From: Hahella sp. CCB-MM4
GTDB taxonomy: Bacteria > Pseudomonadota > Gammaproteobacteria > Pseudomonadales > Oleiphilaceae
Direction of reading: 5' to 3'
Length of the DNA stretch: 64,000 nucleotides
Assembly (NCBI RefSeq): GCF_002260525.1
Contig: NZ_MRYI01000003.1
Location: 434,001 to 498,000, forward strand
Position numbers and translations under genes: made by a program. The notes under the pieces were generated by a model, which saw only the letters and a list, made by a program, of their open reading frames with translations, searched no databases and was not told the DNA's origin. How positions within the stretch are numbered: the first letter of the stretch is position 1; each line of letters starts with the position of its first letter. Positions 18,943 through 27,780 of the stretch are shown here, piece after piece.

Positions 18943-21900
18943 TTATCTATCACTGAGCAAATACACATTATCCCGGGAGCCCTTGGGTAGCTCCGTGGCT
19001 GTATGAACCAGAAAAGTCTGGAAATTATCGGCTCCGTTCAACACGTGTATCTCCGTACTGGCAACTCCCGTGCGCTTGAATCCCACCAAGTCAGGCACGC
19101 CATCGCGATTATAGTCAGCCGCCCGAAAACTCCAGTCTTCCGACGTAACATGTAATCCTGTCGCTGCATGCAACACAAAAGAATCATATCCGCCTGCACC
19201 GCCCAGGATATGTACCTCTGTTGTATTGGAAGCTCCCCTCTTCTGGATATACCAGAGATCCGGCCGGCCATCCCTGTCAAAATCACTTACCAGAAACTCA
19301 TCGCCGGTATTGGGTCGCAGCCCTAACGCTGTCGCATCGTGCAACAGGAACCTCTGTGGATCGTTTCCATCCATCACATGAATCTCGGTGCGATTGCTAC
19401 CGGTCTGATTATGAAGGACGGCCCAGATATCGGGTTTGCCGTCCCCGTTATAGTCTTTGAGAACCATATCATCATTAGGACTGATATAGCCCAGTGCGGT
19501 GCCGGATTGAAAAATAAACCGCTGCAGACCGCTTTTGCCGTCCATAACATGCAGTTCTGTTGTGCCGGTACCGGTGTTCTGCTTCTTAAACCCCGCCACA
19601 TCCATGTAGCCGTCATTGTTCCAATCCGACAAATCGAACTGCCAGCTATCGTTCACAGATGAGAGCACGCTGTTTTGCTCGGATGTGGATGCAAAACCTT
19701 TACTACGCAATAACTCCAGAAACGACATTCGTGAGCCTGGCCCTTGCTTATTCAGAGCGTAGATATTGGGAGGTAACGGCCTGTTCGCCCCCGGAACACA
19801 TTGGGGATTCAGGCAGACAAATAATGATCCGAGAGTGCCGGGATTACGGAAATCCGCACCCGCAGGGGCTTTAAAACGGATATGCATGCTTCCATTCGCG
19901 TAGGCCCAGGCATTGCCGTCAAAAGCGCGTAACGCTGCCACTGATCCAAGTGACCCCAACGGAATCAGATTTCCCGCATAACCATATTGTCCCGCTGCGG
20001 TACCGAGATAAACCGAAGCGTTGGCGGGTACTCCGGGTAACTCCAAAGTCACGTACTCATCATCACTCATGCTGTGATAATCAAATCTGGTAATGCTGGG
20101 AATCAGGTCATGAAAGATATAGCTGTATCGATAGGCTCCATCGACCATAGGCAACAGGCTGACGCCTTCTATCTCTTTACGGGTTTCGGTAACGCGGGCT
20201 CCATCGCTACGAAAAAAAGTACTTTCCTGTCGACGGCTACTCACTAAAGCGGGAGGCGGCAGCCAGATTTCATCAGATGGGCGAACCTCCACATAAGCGA
20301 AACGTCGTTGGCTTTCCATCCCGCTCAATCCCGCTTGTATACGTTGAGAATATCCATCCACCAGGATGGGATGATCTTGTGTAATGGCGGTCATCGGCTG
20401 GCCGGTGAAGGCGCCGTCGACGTCATAGATAGCCGCGTTAAACCACACCGGCCCGACGTAATCGTTGCGATAGCGGACCTGATAACTGTCTGGCGAAACC
20501 GTCGTATTGTGCAGAGAGTGGCCCGAATACTTGATATTGGCCCCCCACTGATCAAACAGAGTGAATTTCTCCCTTTCGAATCCGGTAAAGTGGGAATTCC
20601 AAATCCGCACGGGGCCGTCATAAAGGATATGCCCTGCAACCAATCCTTGAGCGCCACTGGAAGCAGATAATCCCAAGCCAGCGACTGATTCGTAGTTGCC
20701 CGAAGCGCCAACCCAAAGAACCCGGTTGTAATCGGTCACCCAGGTGCTTGCTTCTCCCTCATAGTTATCCGCCACAATCAGATTGTTATAGGTACTCTTC
20801 AGACCGTTGCCCCCTACCCGGGAGTACATTCCCAGATAGTTTTTGTAGACCGTCAGGCCGTTCACCACAGGCTCCTGCGTGGGCATATAGTCATTGTTAA
20901 GATTCGGACTCTGGGATATATCGCCCGGCATCGGCGCCATTCCCAGCAGCCAGCCGTGAAAACTGGAATGAGCTGTGTTGTTATCAATAGCTCCCGCAGG
21001 CAGGTTCAATACATTGGGATTCAGCCCCGGCTCTAACACCGGACTGTTGGGATTCTGATGAAACGCAAACCAGAATCCGGAACCATCAGAGCCTGCTGCA
21101 TGGTTATTTCTGACGATATTGTGCGGGTGCGTAATCCAGAAGGTCGCGGGTCCACTGGCATTTCTCAGCCTGCCGTTGGTGGTATCACTGGGCAATAATG
21201 CAAACTGGGCAGGTGGTTTCCGGGTCACCAATCCCAGGTTCCGGACAATGGTATTGCCGGTTTCATTGCCGTCTTCCATAAACACCGCGTGACCGGGATT
21301 GTCATAGAGCACATTGTCAGCCACCAGCGCATTGTCTGTGCCGTGAATGGTGATAGCCCGGTTATAGGTATGGTGAATACTCGAATTACGAATATATTGC
21401 CCGGACGCATTCCCAGCCAGGTGCCAATGGAAAGGATAACGCCCCAGTTTCTTTCGCTGCCCCATTCTGGTCAGCTCCACATTGGAGACATGACCAACCG
21501 CACCGTTCATCACCATGATATTGCCGCCATAGGCCAGGCGCTCACTGTCCTCATCCCCCTGTATCGTGAGATTACGGGAGAGCAAACCGACTTCGGCCCG
21601 TTCATCCAGCGTCCAGCTCTGGCCGTTATCACTGTATTGCTGAAGCTCACCATAGTGGCGATAGGACATCTGTTCATTCAGGGTCAGTGTGCGTTGATCA
21701 GAGCTGACTTTGATGATGGTAAATTCTTCTGCGTGATTCATATCGAAGTCGGTGGATGCGATGACAATTCGATCCCCGGCCTTCCAATTGACCGCTTCCT
21801 TCAACGTAATAGTGTTATCGCCGATTACGCCCGTTACTCCCAGCTGCGTCCAGGATTTCTGCGGAGAGCCATGCAGTTCTATCCGCCCACCGGACCTGCT

Positions 21901-22779
21901 GTGAATGAGCTTTGAATCTGCCGCAGGATTATCCCCCTGCAGGGTTACAGTTCCTTTCCCTAGGTATGGTGCATCGGCTCTGCCCAGCTCTAATAGCCCG
22001 CCACTCAGAATATGCACTTCGTTAGCATTGAGAGAAAAGTCCCTGTTCAATGGAGTTGTCAGGATGCCGCTGACTCTGATGACACTCGATGCATTGGCAT
22101 TATCCATCACCACGGTGGCGCCGGCCGGTATTACGACTTCACTTCCAAACTCGGGTGGTGTCCCTTCCATCCATGTTTCAGCGTCCGACCATAATGGAAG
22201 CCTTTCCAACTGCACATCGTCTATGAATGCCGTGTTATCTCCATCGCTATTCATGCCCTGCAGCTGAAGCGTGTATCGCCCCTTGGAAATCCATACAACG
22301 GCCGAGTGAAGCAGTTGGTAGGCCTGTCCCGCAGGTTTGATCGTTCCCCATGTTTTCCCTGCCACGGAAACGCGAACAGACTGACCTTGAGGCGTATTGA
22401 TACACCCTCTTTGTGCCCCACGGAAATTGATTCGATAGACTCCATCCTGCGGAATATCGACCTCTTTCTGAACCCGACCGGTCTGCTGAAGGAAAAGTAC
22501 CTGCTCCCCCTGCGGCGCTGCAGGGTTGCAGTTCGTGAAAGGAGAACCGTTGCCGGAGACACCCGCTCCGCCGGTATAGGTCCACTCCCCATCGTCAGGG
22601 GTATATTGAAAATCCTGTGCTCCTAAGTCCGGCAATTCAAACCCACTTCCATTGATAGGAACCTGAGTGGAAACACCCGACGCAGTCACAGCATACACTT
22701 GGCCCGCCAATACATTGCATGCCAGAAAAGCCAGAATTTTTCGAATAGATAATGCGATAGTTAGATCATTGTTATTCAA
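18943..22779 (-). CDS. G8-domain / right-handed beta-helix exoprotein with C-terminal FG-GAP repeats
   Basis: About 1278 residues from a TTG at 22779, chosen because AGAGGA lies 6-7 nt upstream and the frame then opens directly into a signal peptide (SIRKILAFLACNVLAGQVYA). The longer frame to 23037 has a cysteine-rich non-signal lead and crosses a hairpin. An N-terminal beta-sandwich comes first (GEWTYTGGAGVSG). A G8 domain follows (WMEGTPPEFGSEVVIPAGATVV...LLELG), then parallel beta-helix repeats (SSIHHTYNRAITIHGTDNALVADN), and three or four FG-GAP repeats at the C-terminus (DWNNDGYMDVAGF, DYNGDGKPDIWAV, DFDRDGRPDLWYI). G8 plus beta-helix occurs in CEMIP-like hyaluronan-degrading proteins, so polysaccharide binding or cleavage is plausible. 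Confidence 0.8.
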   Translation of the reverse strand: MNNNDLTIALSIRKILAFLACNVLAGQVYAVTASGVSTQVPINGSGFELPDLGAQDFQYTPDDGEWTYTGGAGVSGNGSPFTNCNPAAPQGEQVLFLQQTGRVQKEVDIPQDGVYRINFRGAQRGCINTPQGQSVRVSVAGKTWGTIKPAGQAYQLLHSAVVWISKGRYTLQLQGMNSDGDNTAFIDDVQLERLPLWSDAETWMEGTPPEFGSEVVIPAGATVVMDNANASSVIRVSGILTTPLNRDFSLNANEVHILSGGLLELGRADAPYLGKGTVTLQGDNPAADSKLIHSRSGGRIELHGSPQKSWTQLGVTGVIGDNTITLKEAVNWKAGDRIVIASTDFDMNHAEEFTIIKVSSDQRTLTLNEQMSYRHYGELQQYSDNGQSWTLDERAEVGLLSRNLTIQGDEDSERLAYGGNIMVMNGAVGHVSNVELTRMGQRKKLGRYPFHWHLAGNASGQYIRNSSIHHTYNRAITIHGTDNALVADNVLYDNPGHAVFMEDGNETGNTIVRNLGLVTRKPPAQFALLPSDTTNGRLRNASGPATFWITHPHNIVRNNHAAGSDGSGFWFAFHQNPNSPVLEPGLNPNVLNLPAGAIDNNTAHSSFHGWLLGMAPMPGDISQSPNLNNDYMPTQEPVVNGLTVYKNYLGMYSRVGGNGLKSTYNNLIVADNYEGEASTWVTDYNRVLWVGASGNYESVAGLGLSASSGAQGLVAGHILYDGPVRIWNSHFTGFEREKFTLFDQWGANIKYSGHSLHNTTVSPDSYQVRYRNDYVGPVWFNAAIYDVDGAFTGQPMTAITQDHPILVDGYSQRIQAGLSGMESQRRFAYVEVRPSDEIWLPPPALVSSRRQESTFFRSDGARVTETRKEIEGVSLLPMVDGAYRYSYIFHDLIPSITRFDYHSMSDDEYVTLELPGVPANASVYLGTAAGQYGYAGNLIPLGSLGSVAALRAFDGNAWAYANGSMHIRFKAPAGADFRNPGTLGSLFVCLNPQCVPGANRPLPPNIYALNKQGPGSRMSFLELLRSKGFASTSEQNSVLSSVNDSWQFDLSDWNNDGYMDVAGFKKQNTGTGTTELHVMDGKSGLQRFIFQSGTALGYISPNDDMVLKDYNGDGKPDIWAVLHNQTGSNRTEIHVMDGNDPQRFLLHDATALGLRPNTGDEFLVSDFDRDGRPDLWYIQKRGASNTTEVHILGGAGGYDSFVLHAATGLHVTSEDWSFRAADYNRDGVPDLVGFKRTGVASTEIHVLNGADNFQTFLVHTATELPKGSRDNVYLLSDR

Positions 22780-23067
22780 GTTGATGTCCTCTGGTACAAC
22801 ACTTCCACCAACAAGGAGGAAGCACAATTTCCCTGTGCAGCAGCGAAGGTCAACCCTCTGGGGGTCTGATCGAGTGCGAAAATAGCTCGGTCGTTCGATA
22901 GACTTTAGAGAAATGAAACGATGGAAAGAGACAGGAAAACATCGCCGCCAAGATACGGGATAGTCTGTCTTAAATGGACACCCAAATGAATCGGGAAAAC
23001 AGGAGAAGGTTGATATACCTTTCTGGCTAGTGTTCAAGGACTAGCCAGATTTTCTATTACATCCTAA

Positions 23068-23103
23068 ATATGTAGGGGCGAACCTGCGTGTCCGCCCCTA
23101 CAT
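23068..23103. repeat. Long-stem palindrome of the GTAGGGGCG type
   Basis: ATGTAGGGGCG and CGCCCCTACAT form an 11-bp stem around a short loop. Nearly the same GTAGGGGCGAACC...CGCCCCTAC palindrome is known from dispersed intergenic repeats in many environmental bacteria. A second hairpin (CTGGCTAGT / ACTAGCCAG) lies just before it, around 23025-23050. Both sit between the exoprotein start and the cyclase end and may end transcription or be a mobile repeat. Confidence 0.5.
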
Positions 23104-23173
23104 GAGAAGCTTCCTGGGTGTCTTTTGAGTAAGACCGGGATTCATTCACAAAGTGAACTCAGGACGACAATAT

Positions 23174-24550
23174 TTACTTTCCAAACACCTCGACCCGATT
23201 ACGCCCACTTCCCTTTGCCCGATAAAGCGCTACATCAGCTCTGGATACCATTTCGTTGATCGTATCGCCACTCTTATAAGTCGCAATACCAAAGCTCGCA
23301 GTCTTATGTGCTACAACGGGAAACTCGTGTTGTTCAATCACATTCCTAAGTTTCTCCGCCAAATTCACGGTGCCTCTCTGATTGGTTTCAGGGCAGACAA
23401 TCAGGAATTCCTCGCCTCCCCAGCGGCCAACCGTATCGATCTCCCGGACATTATCTTTTATCAGGTTCGCGATCTCGATTAACGTGCGGTCACCGGTCTG
23501 ATGGCCGTGGGTATCATTCACACTTTTGAAGTAATCGACATCCAGAAGAATAATACCAAACGTATGTTTTGAGCGTTTGGCCCGTTGCAATTCATGCTCA
23601 AGAGTTTCATCCAGTTTCAGCCGGTTATAGATGCCGGTAAGAGGATCGGTGATCGCCAGTCGCTCATGCTTCAGCCGCTTAATAATCTCTTCCTGAACCT
23701 GCTGTTCCAAACGGTTTCGCAGTATGGAAAGTTCAGTGATGTCAGTGGAAAAGCCAATAAAGCTGGAGACTTCTCCCTGGTCGTCCTTTAAAGGTATCTT
23801 GATTGACCAATAATACTTGGTTTCACCATTGGCCAGCTCCAGGGTTTCTTCCCCTTCCTGTTTCTCTCCAGTGAGAAACAGTTTTTCGTCCATCTCACGA
23901 AATTCGGATGTGCCCGCAGCTGAAACGGCTTCTTCATCGGTCTTACCAATAATCTCAGAAGGCTCCTTTCCAAACAGTGCGGCCGTCTTTTGATTCACAT
24001 ACAGAAACCGATATTCTCTGTCCTTCATATAAACGAAGGCATCGAGATTACTGAGAATACTGTCCAGCATCTCATTCTTTCTCCGGACCTCCATTTCCAT
24101 CCTTTTGCGATCGGTAATATCAGTGGAGACCCCGAACATACCGACAATCTTGCCATCCTTGTCTTTCAGTGGCTTTTTCACTGAGATGTAATAACGCGTC
24201 TCTCCGGTACTGGCAATGATGTTACGTTCAACGTTCTCGATGGTCCGGCCTTCTTCCAAAACCACCCTGTCGTTCTGTTTCAAATCATCGGAAATATCCA
24301 GAGAAAAGAATTTTGAATCATCCTGTCCAACAATCTCTTCCAGTGTGTGTTCGAATAGTTCACACACCAGCTTATTGGCAAAGGTATATCGTCCCTCGGT
24401 ATCTTTCATAAAGACATAAGCACCGATATGGTCAAGCGTTTCCTGAAGCGTTTGAACCTGCCCGGCCAGTCTTTTATTTTCTTCTTCTAGCTTTTTGCTC
24501 ATACCACCACCGCTCGAGGGGCTTTCGACGATTGAAGCGCATTGGCGCAT
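23174..24550 (-). CDS. Diguanylate cyclase with two PAS sensor domains
   Basis: Up to 458 residues; the real start may be the ATG at 24502 (MSKKLEEENKRL), as neither site has an ideal ribosome site. A short coiled coil is followed by PAS1 (~38-150, AYVFMKDTEGRYTFANK) and PAS2 (~165-280, AFVYMKDREYRFLYVNQ), each with a PAC-like tail. The GGDEF domain has GGEEF at 378-382 and the RxxD inhibitory site REID at 369-372. The active site is therefore intact, predicting c-di-GMP synthesis with product inhibition. No membrane segment is present, so it senses a cytoplasmic cue. It transcribes toward the exoprotein cluster. Confidence 0.9.
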   Translation of the reverse strand: MRQCASIVESPSSGGGMSKKLEEENKRLAGQVQTLQETLDHIGAYVFMKDTEGRYTFANKLVCELFEHTLEEIVGQDDSKFFSLDISDDLKQNDRVVLEEGRTIENVERNIIASTGETRYYISVKKPLKDKDGKIVGMFGVSTDITDRKRMEMEVRRKNEMLDSILSNLDAFVYMKDREYRFLYVNQKTAALFGKEPSEIIGKTDEEAVSAAGTSEFREMDEKLFLTGEKQEGEETLELANGETKYYWSIKIPLKDDQGEVSSFIGFSTDITELSILRNRLEQQVQEEIIKRLKHERLAITDPLTGIYNRLKLDETLEHELQRAKRSKHTFGIILLDVDYFKSVNDTHGHQTGDRTLIEIANLIKDNVREIDTVGRWGGEEFLIVCPETNQRGTVNLAEKLRNVIEQHEFPVVAHKTASFGIATYKSGDTINEMVSRADVALYRAKGSGRNRVEVFGK

Positions 24551-24748
24551 CCGTCAAAGATGATAACTCCTTATTAAGTCTATACCTATTCGGCAAATTA
24601 TGCGTTCAGCCCTCAACAATAGAGGTAATATTCCTTATATTTCATAGAATTAAACATTAATAAATGAACAATTGAAAGGCTTATATGTTTGAATAGACCT
24701 ACACCGGAGAGACACTTAAAGCGTTAAATTCAGGGGGAGGTTTCTATA

Positions 24749-24847
24749 TTGGATTCAGGAATTTTTCCAGAGACAACTCATGAATTAGAAGCAATCCCTC
24801 TTCTCGCATGCTTGAGACTCCTCAACGATTCCATTAAGTATGGTTAA
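24749..24847 (+). CDS. Candidate 32-aa small protein
   Basis: GGGGGAGG sits 8 nt before a TTG that opens a 32-codon frame ending at TAA 24847 (MDSGIFPETTHELEAIP...). The strong ribosome site in an otherwise empty 345-bp gap is the only support. It could be a leader peptide or chance. Confidence 0.25.
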   Translation: MDSGIFPETTHELEAIPLLACLRLLNDSIKYG

Positions 24848-24895
24848 CTGCATAAGCCGCCAGTGAAGAGTGTATCAATGCCATTTAGTATATTT

Positions 24896-25315
24896 TTAGT
24901 CGGTACAATCCCTTTTAGCGATGCTTATAATCCCCAGGAGATTAGCCCTATCTGCATCCGCTTTGTTCGTCCTTATAACAGCAGCATCACCGTCCGAACT
25001 CCAGTCGTAGATCAAATCAGTATCCTTAATCATCGACATGACTATAGATTCTTCACACTCACCACTAATGCGTACACTACTGGTTGACAATACTTTCTCG
25101 TTGGCTTTAGAGGCCAAAGGACGCATTCTTTCGATGTTATTTTTGTCTGAAAGAAAAAATCCATCAGGATTCTTTGAATACGGAATCCCAGCATCTTTCA
25201 GATATTGCTCAAAATAATTGTTCGCAAGAACATCATCAGAAGGCTTGAAGCCATATTCCTCATCTGAGCAACCCAGTAATAGCATTGAAAGCAAAGAATA
25301 TTTTAAGCGTTTCAT
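24896..25315 (-). CDS. Small lipoprotein, unknown function
   Basis: About 139 residues from ATG at 25315, chosen because it starts the lipoprotein signal MKRLKYSLLSMLLLGC-SDEE. The same frame is open much further upstream but without signal character. The mature part (EYGFKPSDDVLANNYFEQYLKDAGIPY) and DADRANLLGIISIAKRDC look like a small periplasmic domain with three cysteines. It is divergent from a small secreted-protein gene at 25404. The family is not recognised. Confidence 0.65.
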   Translation of the reverse strand: MKRLKYSLLSMLLLGCSDEEYGFKPSDDVLANNYFEQYLKDAGIPYSKNPDGFFLSDKNNIERMRPLASKANEKVLSTSSVRISGECEESIVMSMIKDTDLIYDWSSDGDAAVIRTNKADADRANLLGIISIAKRDCTD

Positions 25316-25403
25316 AGTACTTGGTTTTTTCAAAACATTGTCTTCTTGTCTGGTATTATGTTGAACTCTTTGGAATCGATTACGCGTTATTACATGTATT
25401 GGT

Positions 25404-25784
25404 ATGAAATATCTAGTTACCCTTTTACTGCTGTTTTCACAGGTATCACACTCTTCGGAGAATTGTATTGTAACGGATGAATACAATGCGATAAGAAAAG
25501 AAGCTCGTGAAATTGTGTACGGCAATGACAATTCATTTGCCCGCTGTAAGAAGTCTGTTGAGATGGCCGAATACTGGAGGGCGATGGCTAAATGTGAGTC
25601 ATATGGTGACGGCAGAGATATTGGCGGAGGATGTGCCCACTTGGTTGGCCGTGGCAGGTACCAAGAGCCTGTCGATATGAGCCACTGTGACGTATTCAAA
25701 TTTGAACCGAGCAGAGATCTTGTAAATGAGATTGTTGAAGAACAAGTTCAAGCTAGAGGTGTTCGAAGGTGCAAGAACATATAA
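25404..25784 (+). CDS. Small exported hypothetical protein
   Basis: 126 residues. The signal peptide MKYLVTLLLLFSQVSHS is followed by a charged domain with five cysteines (ENCIV, ARCKK, AKCESYG, GGGCAHL, SHCDVF) plus one near the end. Disulfide bonding is likely. No known family. The start-to-start distance to the divergent lipoprotein is 88 bp, so the two may share a promoter region. Confidence 0.6.
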   Translation: MKYLVTLLLLFSQVSHSSENCIVTDEYNAIRKEAREIVYGNDNSFARCKKSVEMAEYWRAMAKCESYGDGRDIGGGCAHLVGRGRYQEPVDMSHCDVFKFEPSRDLVNEIVEEQVQARGVRRCKNI

Positions 25785-25969
25785 CAAGCCAATCTACACT
25801 GCACCTTCAGCACCGGCCGTTCGTTCTCTTTGCGTCCGATAGCAAACCACAACCTCGAATATAGATTACTCTCCCCTACCCTTCGCTTAATTCTACCCGG
25901 CACCGCCTTTTCTTTATCATCCGCCCCGCTTCGGATACCATTACGCCACACTATAGGTATAAGAGCGTT

Positions 25970-26623
25970 ATGAGCGAAACCAATATTCTAAAAATGAAGC
26001 GCCTGGTACCGGGCGGGCGTGTGCGTCAGAAAAACGAGCCGGTGATTATTTCGGCGGCGGAACAAGAGTTTCTGGATTTCGGTTTCAAAGGCGCTTCCAT
26101 GAAGCGTATTGCTGAGCGTGCAGAGTTGCCTCGTGCGAATATCCATTACTACTTCAAGAACAAGCTGGACCTCTATGGGGCCGTTCTGAGCGATATTGTC
26201 GAGCTCTGGAACAACAGCTTTGACTTGATCAACGAAGACGATGACCCTTATACGGCGATGTCAGCGTATATTCGCGCTAAAGTCATGTTTTCCAAGACCA
26301 ATCCTACCGCATCGCGAATTTTTGCCAGTGAGATCATTCATGGCGCCCCTTATCTTATGGAATATCTCCAGACCGACTTTCGGGAATGGGTCAAACTGAA
26401 AACCCAGGTCATTCAAAGCTGGATCGATAAGGGGAAAATGGCAGCGATTGAGCCGATTCATTTGCTGTTTCTGATCTGGGGAGCTACCCAGCACTATGCG
26501 GACTTCGGCGTGCAGGTCCGGGCAGCCATGGATAAAGAAGATCTGTCGGATGAAGACTTTGAACACATTGCTGACAGCATGACTCAGATCATTCTGCGGG
26601 GCTGTGGAATATCACCTCAATAA
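25970..26623 (+). CDS. TetR family regulator, RutR/YcdC-like
   Basis: 217 residues. N-terminal helix-turn-helix FGFKGASMKRIAERAELPRANIHYYFKNKLDLYGAVL. The C-terminal domain (SRIFASEIIHGAPYLMEYL, WIDKGKMAAIEPIHLLFLIWGATQHYADFGVQV) closely follows E. coli RutR, which binds uracil and controls pyrimidine and purine catabolism. It sits beside, and convergent with, the purine permease/xdhC end of the glyoxylate operon, so nucleobase-responsive control of that operon is likely. The ligand is inferred, not seen. Confidence 0.85.
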   Translation: MSETNILKMKRLVPGGRVRQKNEPVIISAAEQEFLDFGFKGASMKRIAERAELPRANIHYYFKNKLDLYGAVLSDIVELWNNSFDLINEDDDPYTAMSAYIRAKVMFSKTNPTASRIFASEIIHGAPYLMEYLQTDFREWVKLKTQVIQSWIDKGKMAAIEPIHLLFLIWGATQHYADFGVQVRAAMDKEDLSDEDFEHIADSMTQIILRGCGISPQ

Positions 26624-26672
26624 TCGGCCCGCGAATATCTAAAACAAAATACATGGATCTAGAAAACGCATG

Positions 26673-26719
26673 AAAAAAAGCTGTCGAGGATTTGAGGACT
26701 AGGGGACCCTCGACAGCTT
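26673..26719 (-). terminator. Intrinsic terminator for the purine/glyoxylate operon
   Basis: On the minus strand a 12-bp stem (AAGCTGTCGAGG / CCTCGACAGCTT) is followed by seven T, about 55 nt after the xdhC stop. This is the best-formed terminator for a minus-strand gene in the window and marks the end of the gcl-to-xdhC transcript. Confidence 0.8.
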
Positions 26720-26773
26720 GAAAGTTTATTATGTGTATATCGACAGGTGTTTTTATTGGTGTATCAGTGTCTG

Positions 26774-27658
26774 TCAGAAATCTTTCGATAGAGTGACGGC
26801 TAACCCCTTCTGCCGGGCTCCCGGCTGAGTCCCAAGCTGGTTTTTCAGATGATTCCAGCTCAATCCTCTCCGAACCGGCGTCTCCGCCCCGGCGTTTTCA
26901 ATGGCTATCAGTTGTGCCGCAATGGAAACAGCCACTTCCATGGGAAGTTTGCCGGGCACATCCAAAGACCCCACCGGGCATACAATTCGCTCAATCTGCT
27001 CCTGACTGTATCCGGCTTTATCCAGGCGCATGGCAAACCGTTCCGCTTTGGTTTCGGAGCCGATTAATCCAATATGGCGCAAACCGCCATGATCCAGCGC
27101 AGCTTTGCATAGCTCGAAATCCAGTTGATGGTTATGGGTCAAAATCAACATATCACTGCCTATCGGCAGATCTTTCACTGAAGCCACTGGTGCCATGGAG
27201 ATCATCGGAGTCACATTGTCAGGATAGGTCTGAGGAAACTGATCAGATCGCTCATCAAACCAGGACACTTTACACGGCAAGCCACCCAGAATAGTCACTA
27301 ACGATTTTGCCACGTGGCCTGCACCATAGAGTGCGACCCGAAAACGGCACCCAGGAATATACTCCAGCAGTACCGTCGCCGATCCACCACAACACTGAGC
27401 CAGTGCTGCAGCCAGCGGGAAATGCTGGATGACCTGGGTCGCCTCAGTACCGGTCATTAATTCCCTGGATTTCTGGATGACCGAGAATTCCAGCTGTCCC
27501 CCTCCGATGGTGTCGTAGGACTTTTCTGCGGATACCACCATTTTGCTTCCCTGATCCCTGGGCGTAGAACCGGTACAGCCAAGAAGGGTCACCAGCACAT
27601 AGGGCTCACCTCTCTGCTGCATTACTTTGGCTGCATCAATCCAGTTAGTTGCTCTCAT
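26774..27658 (-). CDS. xdhC: Xanthine dehydrogenase accessory protein XdhC
   Basis: About 294 residues from ATG at 27658, with GAGGT 7-8 nt upstream; GTG at 27676 is less likely. XdhC_CoxI N-terminal domain: VTLLGCTGSTPRDQGSKMVV, IGGGQLE, AQCCGGSATVLLEY. C-terminal Rossmann-like domain: VALYGAGHVAKSL, WFDERSDQFPQ, ILTHNHQLDFEL, IGLIGSETKAERF. The protein sulfurates the molybdenum cofactor and inserts it into xanthine dehydrogenase. The xdhA and xdhB genes are absent from the window. It is the last gene of the operon, before a strong terminator. Confidence 0.92.
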   Translation of the reverse strand: MRATNWIDAAKVMQQRGEPYVLVTLLGCTGSTPRDQGSKMVVSAEKSYDTIGGGQLEFSVIQKSRELMTGTEATQVIQHFPLAAALAQCCGGSATVLLEYIPGCRFRVALYGAGHVAKSLVTILGGLPCKVSWFDERSDQFPQTYPDNVTPMISMAPVASVKDLPIGSDMLILTHNHQLDFELCKAALDHGGLRHIGLIGSETKAERFAMRLDKAGYSQEQIERIVCPVGSLDVPGKLPMEVAVSIAAQLIAIENAGAETPVRRGLSWNHLKNQLGTQPGARQKGLAVTLSKDF

Positions 27659-27780
27659 GACATTTACCTCAGACACCGTCCCCGACGATCAGAAATTTCC
27701 AATACATAACACTCGTATCCAGGTCTTCCCAGGTGGCAGCATCACCTGCCAGCACCCTGGGAACACGGAGTTTTACCAAA

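Noticed and set aside
22780-23037. N-terminal extension of the G8 exoprotein
   Set aside because: It crosses a hairpin, lacks a ribosome site and would bury the signal peptide; TTG at 22779 is better supported.
24896-25699. Long 267-codon reading of the small lipoprotein
   Set aside because: The upstream 128 codons overlap the divergent secreted-protein gene and lack signal character; the lipoprotein start at 25315 fits.
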